Source of the DNA: Apostichopus japonicus
Taxonomy: Eukaryota; Echinodermata; Holothuroidea; Aspidochirotida; Stichopodidae
Direction of reading: 5' to 3'
Assembly: GCF_037975245.1 (NCBI RefSeq)
Contig: NC_092561.1
Location: forward strand, 8,618,001 to 8,678,000
DNA: 60,000 nt
Under the pieces are notes generated by a model that was given only the letters and a program-made list of their open reading frames with translations, searched no databases and was not told where the DNA came from. Below are positions 58,201 to 60,000 of the stretch, piece after piece. The position numbers and the translations under genes are program-made. Positions within the stretch are counted from its first letter, which is position 1. Every line of letters starts with the position of its first letter.

Positions 58201-58400
58201 GTGTTTGTGGATGAGTTCGGTCATTTGTTTCTTGATGTTGTTGTGGACAGTCTAAATGTTGTTACTTGCGTTCGCTGTGGTACTTTCCGAATTTTTCTGC
58301 GTTGTTTGATGAGATGGATAATATGGCGGGGAATCTGGAATCTCCGAGGTGTTTTGTGGCTTAGAACGGCTTTTTTGTTGGCGTTGATGAGACTTATGTT
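55296..58400 (-). mobile_element. Frameshifted, 5-prime-truncated LINE (jockey/CR1-like), split by a hAT-type element
   Basis: Minus-strand order: post-endonuclease linker (HIIHLIKQRRKIRK, then NIKDVKDFWRTVNKI) at 58,400-57,918. After the 1.25-kb insertion come the RT motifs: SAFFDAEK, MWHDGILL, LTRWVSIFLSHR, AGSPQGSIINPVLY, RYADYILIW (YADD changed to YADY) and LNPTKSQ, then VRFLGL further down. The frame changes near 56,300 and the sequence has stops. The endonuclease domain is absent. Non-functional. Confidence 0.85.
56663..57909. mobile_element. 1.25-kb hAT-type element inserted in the LINE, perfect TSD
   Basis: Ends CAGGGGCGGCGAT and ATCGCCGCCCATG; target duplication TTCTTTTG on both sides (56,655-56,662 and 57,910-57,917). 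The interior repeats a module AGCGGAGCGCCACCAT (56,737) / AGCGTAGCGCCACCAT (57,640) and several CAAATATTGGGGGG / CCCCACCTAAAATAT blocks. No transposase. Confidence 0.92.
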
Positions 58401-58870
58401 ACTTCCTCGAAAGTTTAAACCGAATGGTGCCGTGGTTTTCAGATTTAGTTCCAAGAAATTTTCCTTTTCTTTGCTAGATTGGTCTGTCCAAGAATCTTTG
58501 TGGTCAATGGCAATAACATGTTGAATATTCAATCGAGTGATTTGGGGAATTTGCAACAGGTTGGTTGACCCTTTCTTTTATTTTGGATAGCCGATCGATG
58601 TTGAGTCAGTCTTATTCTTAGAATATTTTTTCAACTCTCCAACGTATTGTACGTTGCAAATGTTGCAACATGTAGGTCTCGTAAATGAAATGACAGGTAG
58701 TTCTAAGACGACTGAATTCAGGTATTCAATCGGTGCTTTGAAGTATGTGAAAATTCTTCTGAATGATATTTGCCAATGGAGGGAAACGAGGTTGTAATTC
58801 AGTAACCAATGGTACCCTTTTGGAATTCTTTGGACGGGTTTTTGCACGTCAATCTTTCAATGCGGGGATT
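58401..58870 (-). mobile_element. Penelope-like element remnant (GIY-YIG region)
   Basis: Minus-strand peptides CNICNVQYVGE, then in a shifted frame ILRIRLTQHRSAIQNKR, then KEKENFLELNLKTTAPFGLN. This order (Cys-x-x-Cys, YVGE, Arg-x-x-x-His, then a Leu-x-Thr-x-x-Pro-x-Gly-Leu-Asn tail) is what I expect of the GIY-YIG endonuclease region of Penelope-like retroelements. It is frameshifted and abuts the LINE. The reverse transcriptase part is not recognised upstream. Confidence 0.6.
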
Positions 58871-60000
58871 CCTTTAGGCCTTTTTAATTGAATTTTAAAT
58901 TAGCCCAGAAAATACTGTTTGGAATCTGAAGAAAAAAAACGACCTTGAATTCCTGTGTATATGTTTAAAACTTGGACTGTAAACCCCACTCTCCCCTCTC
59001 CCAAGATGAATCTCCGACCAATACTATGCATCGACTGAATTGGTCCTGTTGACCTGCCAGAGCAAGATCTTCCTATCTACGCGAGTCAATGCTATAGGAG
59101 TTATTCGGCTGCGCTTTGGCTGGAGCAACTGGGATACTCCATGAATGTGGAAACAACATGGACGGTTGCTAAGTTCTACTGGTGAATAAGATAATAGCGA
59201 CGTCGACTTCTTACTCCACTTCAACCGCTCCCAAGCTTGAATATTTACCAACTTGGTCGGCGAAAGCTGTAGCTGCACCCTTACATTTTGGAAATGGCAT
59301 TCAGCCAGCCGCCTGGGGAAATCAAATGTGAAATTGCGAAATATGTGTTTCCATGCGGTAATTCCCCGTCGTCTTAACAATGGATGTTCCACAAGGACTT
59401 TGATCTTACATTGCCTTACAAAACCGTATTGAGATATTCGACCTTAACCATATTTAAATAGAGAAAAACAGGATTTAGTTTACTTTATTGCAAATTTGTT
59501 TATACTTCAAGTCAATACGGGAATAAACGGCGTATATACGCCTACGTCGGTACTGCCAGGATTTTCACAAATCAATGGAAAGCTCTACGACTATACACTT
59601 GTAGAAGCCCAACATTTCCATATAGATATTCACAGACACGGAGAACGGAGGTAAGTGAATACATATACTTAAAATCGAAGGAGATTGGCAAATTTTAAGC
59701 TATAAAGGTATAGCCATTGGGATGGAGCTTTACTAAAAAACATGTTGGATATCGTTCAGGATGAGTCGAAGGGGTTTCGTACACTAAAAATGTAATGCTT
59801 ACAGCACAAGCAAACCGAACCATATATTTAACTTATGATATGTTTACAGTATGATATATTTACTGTATGATATAAATCTTTATGATGCCATTTTGTAAAT
59901 ATGTGATGTCACATTGCTACGAAGGGTGGAGGTGAACCTCTTTCTCTCTCTTTGGTTTTCTTTCAAATTTTGCTACAACAAAAGAGGTGAGTGTAAACAG
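58871..60000. other. Terminal stretch, no gene recognised
   Basis: The longest open frame is minus-strand 59,392-59,024 (122 codons). It is Arg/Leu-rich with no recognisable domain or splice context. No repeats with clear boundaries are visible. Confidence 0.35.

Noticed and set aside
59024-59392. 122-codon minus-strand open frame
   Set aside because: No domain I recognise, unusual Arg/Trp content, and it lies beside transposon debris. Neither a Penelope-like nor a LINE reverse transcriptase motif can be read in it.

Overview
The window is eukaryotic, AT-rich and mostly non-coding: two intron-rich genes lie in a dense background of transposon debris. Exon structure, HYR (hyalin-repeat) and fibronectin type III domains, and frequent TAGGCCTA-type AT-rich sequence suggest an invertebrate deuterostome, most likely an echinoderm (perhaps a sea cucumber). 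That taxonomic call is an inference, not proven by the sequence.

Left half (plus strand): a complete thymidine phosphorylase gene (TYMP-like). Its eight coding exons run from 11,460 to 23,514 and give a 474-residue protein with conserved catalytic His, Arg, Ser and Lys positions. All introns are GT-AG except the last, which is GC-AG. Upstream (1-11.4 kb) are LINE remnants, two copies of a ~235-bp MITE, a degenerate AGAATGAATTAG-type repeat tract and a 52-bp tandem array. TYMP introns carry at least two non-autonomous hAT-type elements, a pyrimidine-rich array of acceptor-like repeats, a perfect 16-bp hairpin, and a duplicate of an exon-like segment also found in the second gene.

Middle (minus strand): a twelve-coding-exon gene from 48,809 down to 30,202, convergent with TYMP. 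It encodes an 841-residue single-pass membrane protein: signal peptide, three HYR domains, four FN3 domains, one transmembrane helix and a ~138-residue cytoplasmic tail with a YLNV motif. Every splice phase joins in frame. I cannot assign it to a named family. Intron 4 is swollen by a 5.1-kb hAT-type element with a perfect 8-bp target-site duplication (TSD), itself holding a decayed LINE fragment and several tandem arrays.

Right end (49-60 kb): a transposon graveyard. A 2.55-kb hAT-type element contains two further hAT-type elements, each with its own perfect 8-bp TSD. At 55.2-58.9 kb a frameshifted LINE reverse transcriptase is split by a 1.25-kb hAT-type element with a perfect TSD, and abuts a Penelope-like GIY-YIG remnant. 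No RNA gene, CRISPR array, prokaryotic operon or intact transposase was found.
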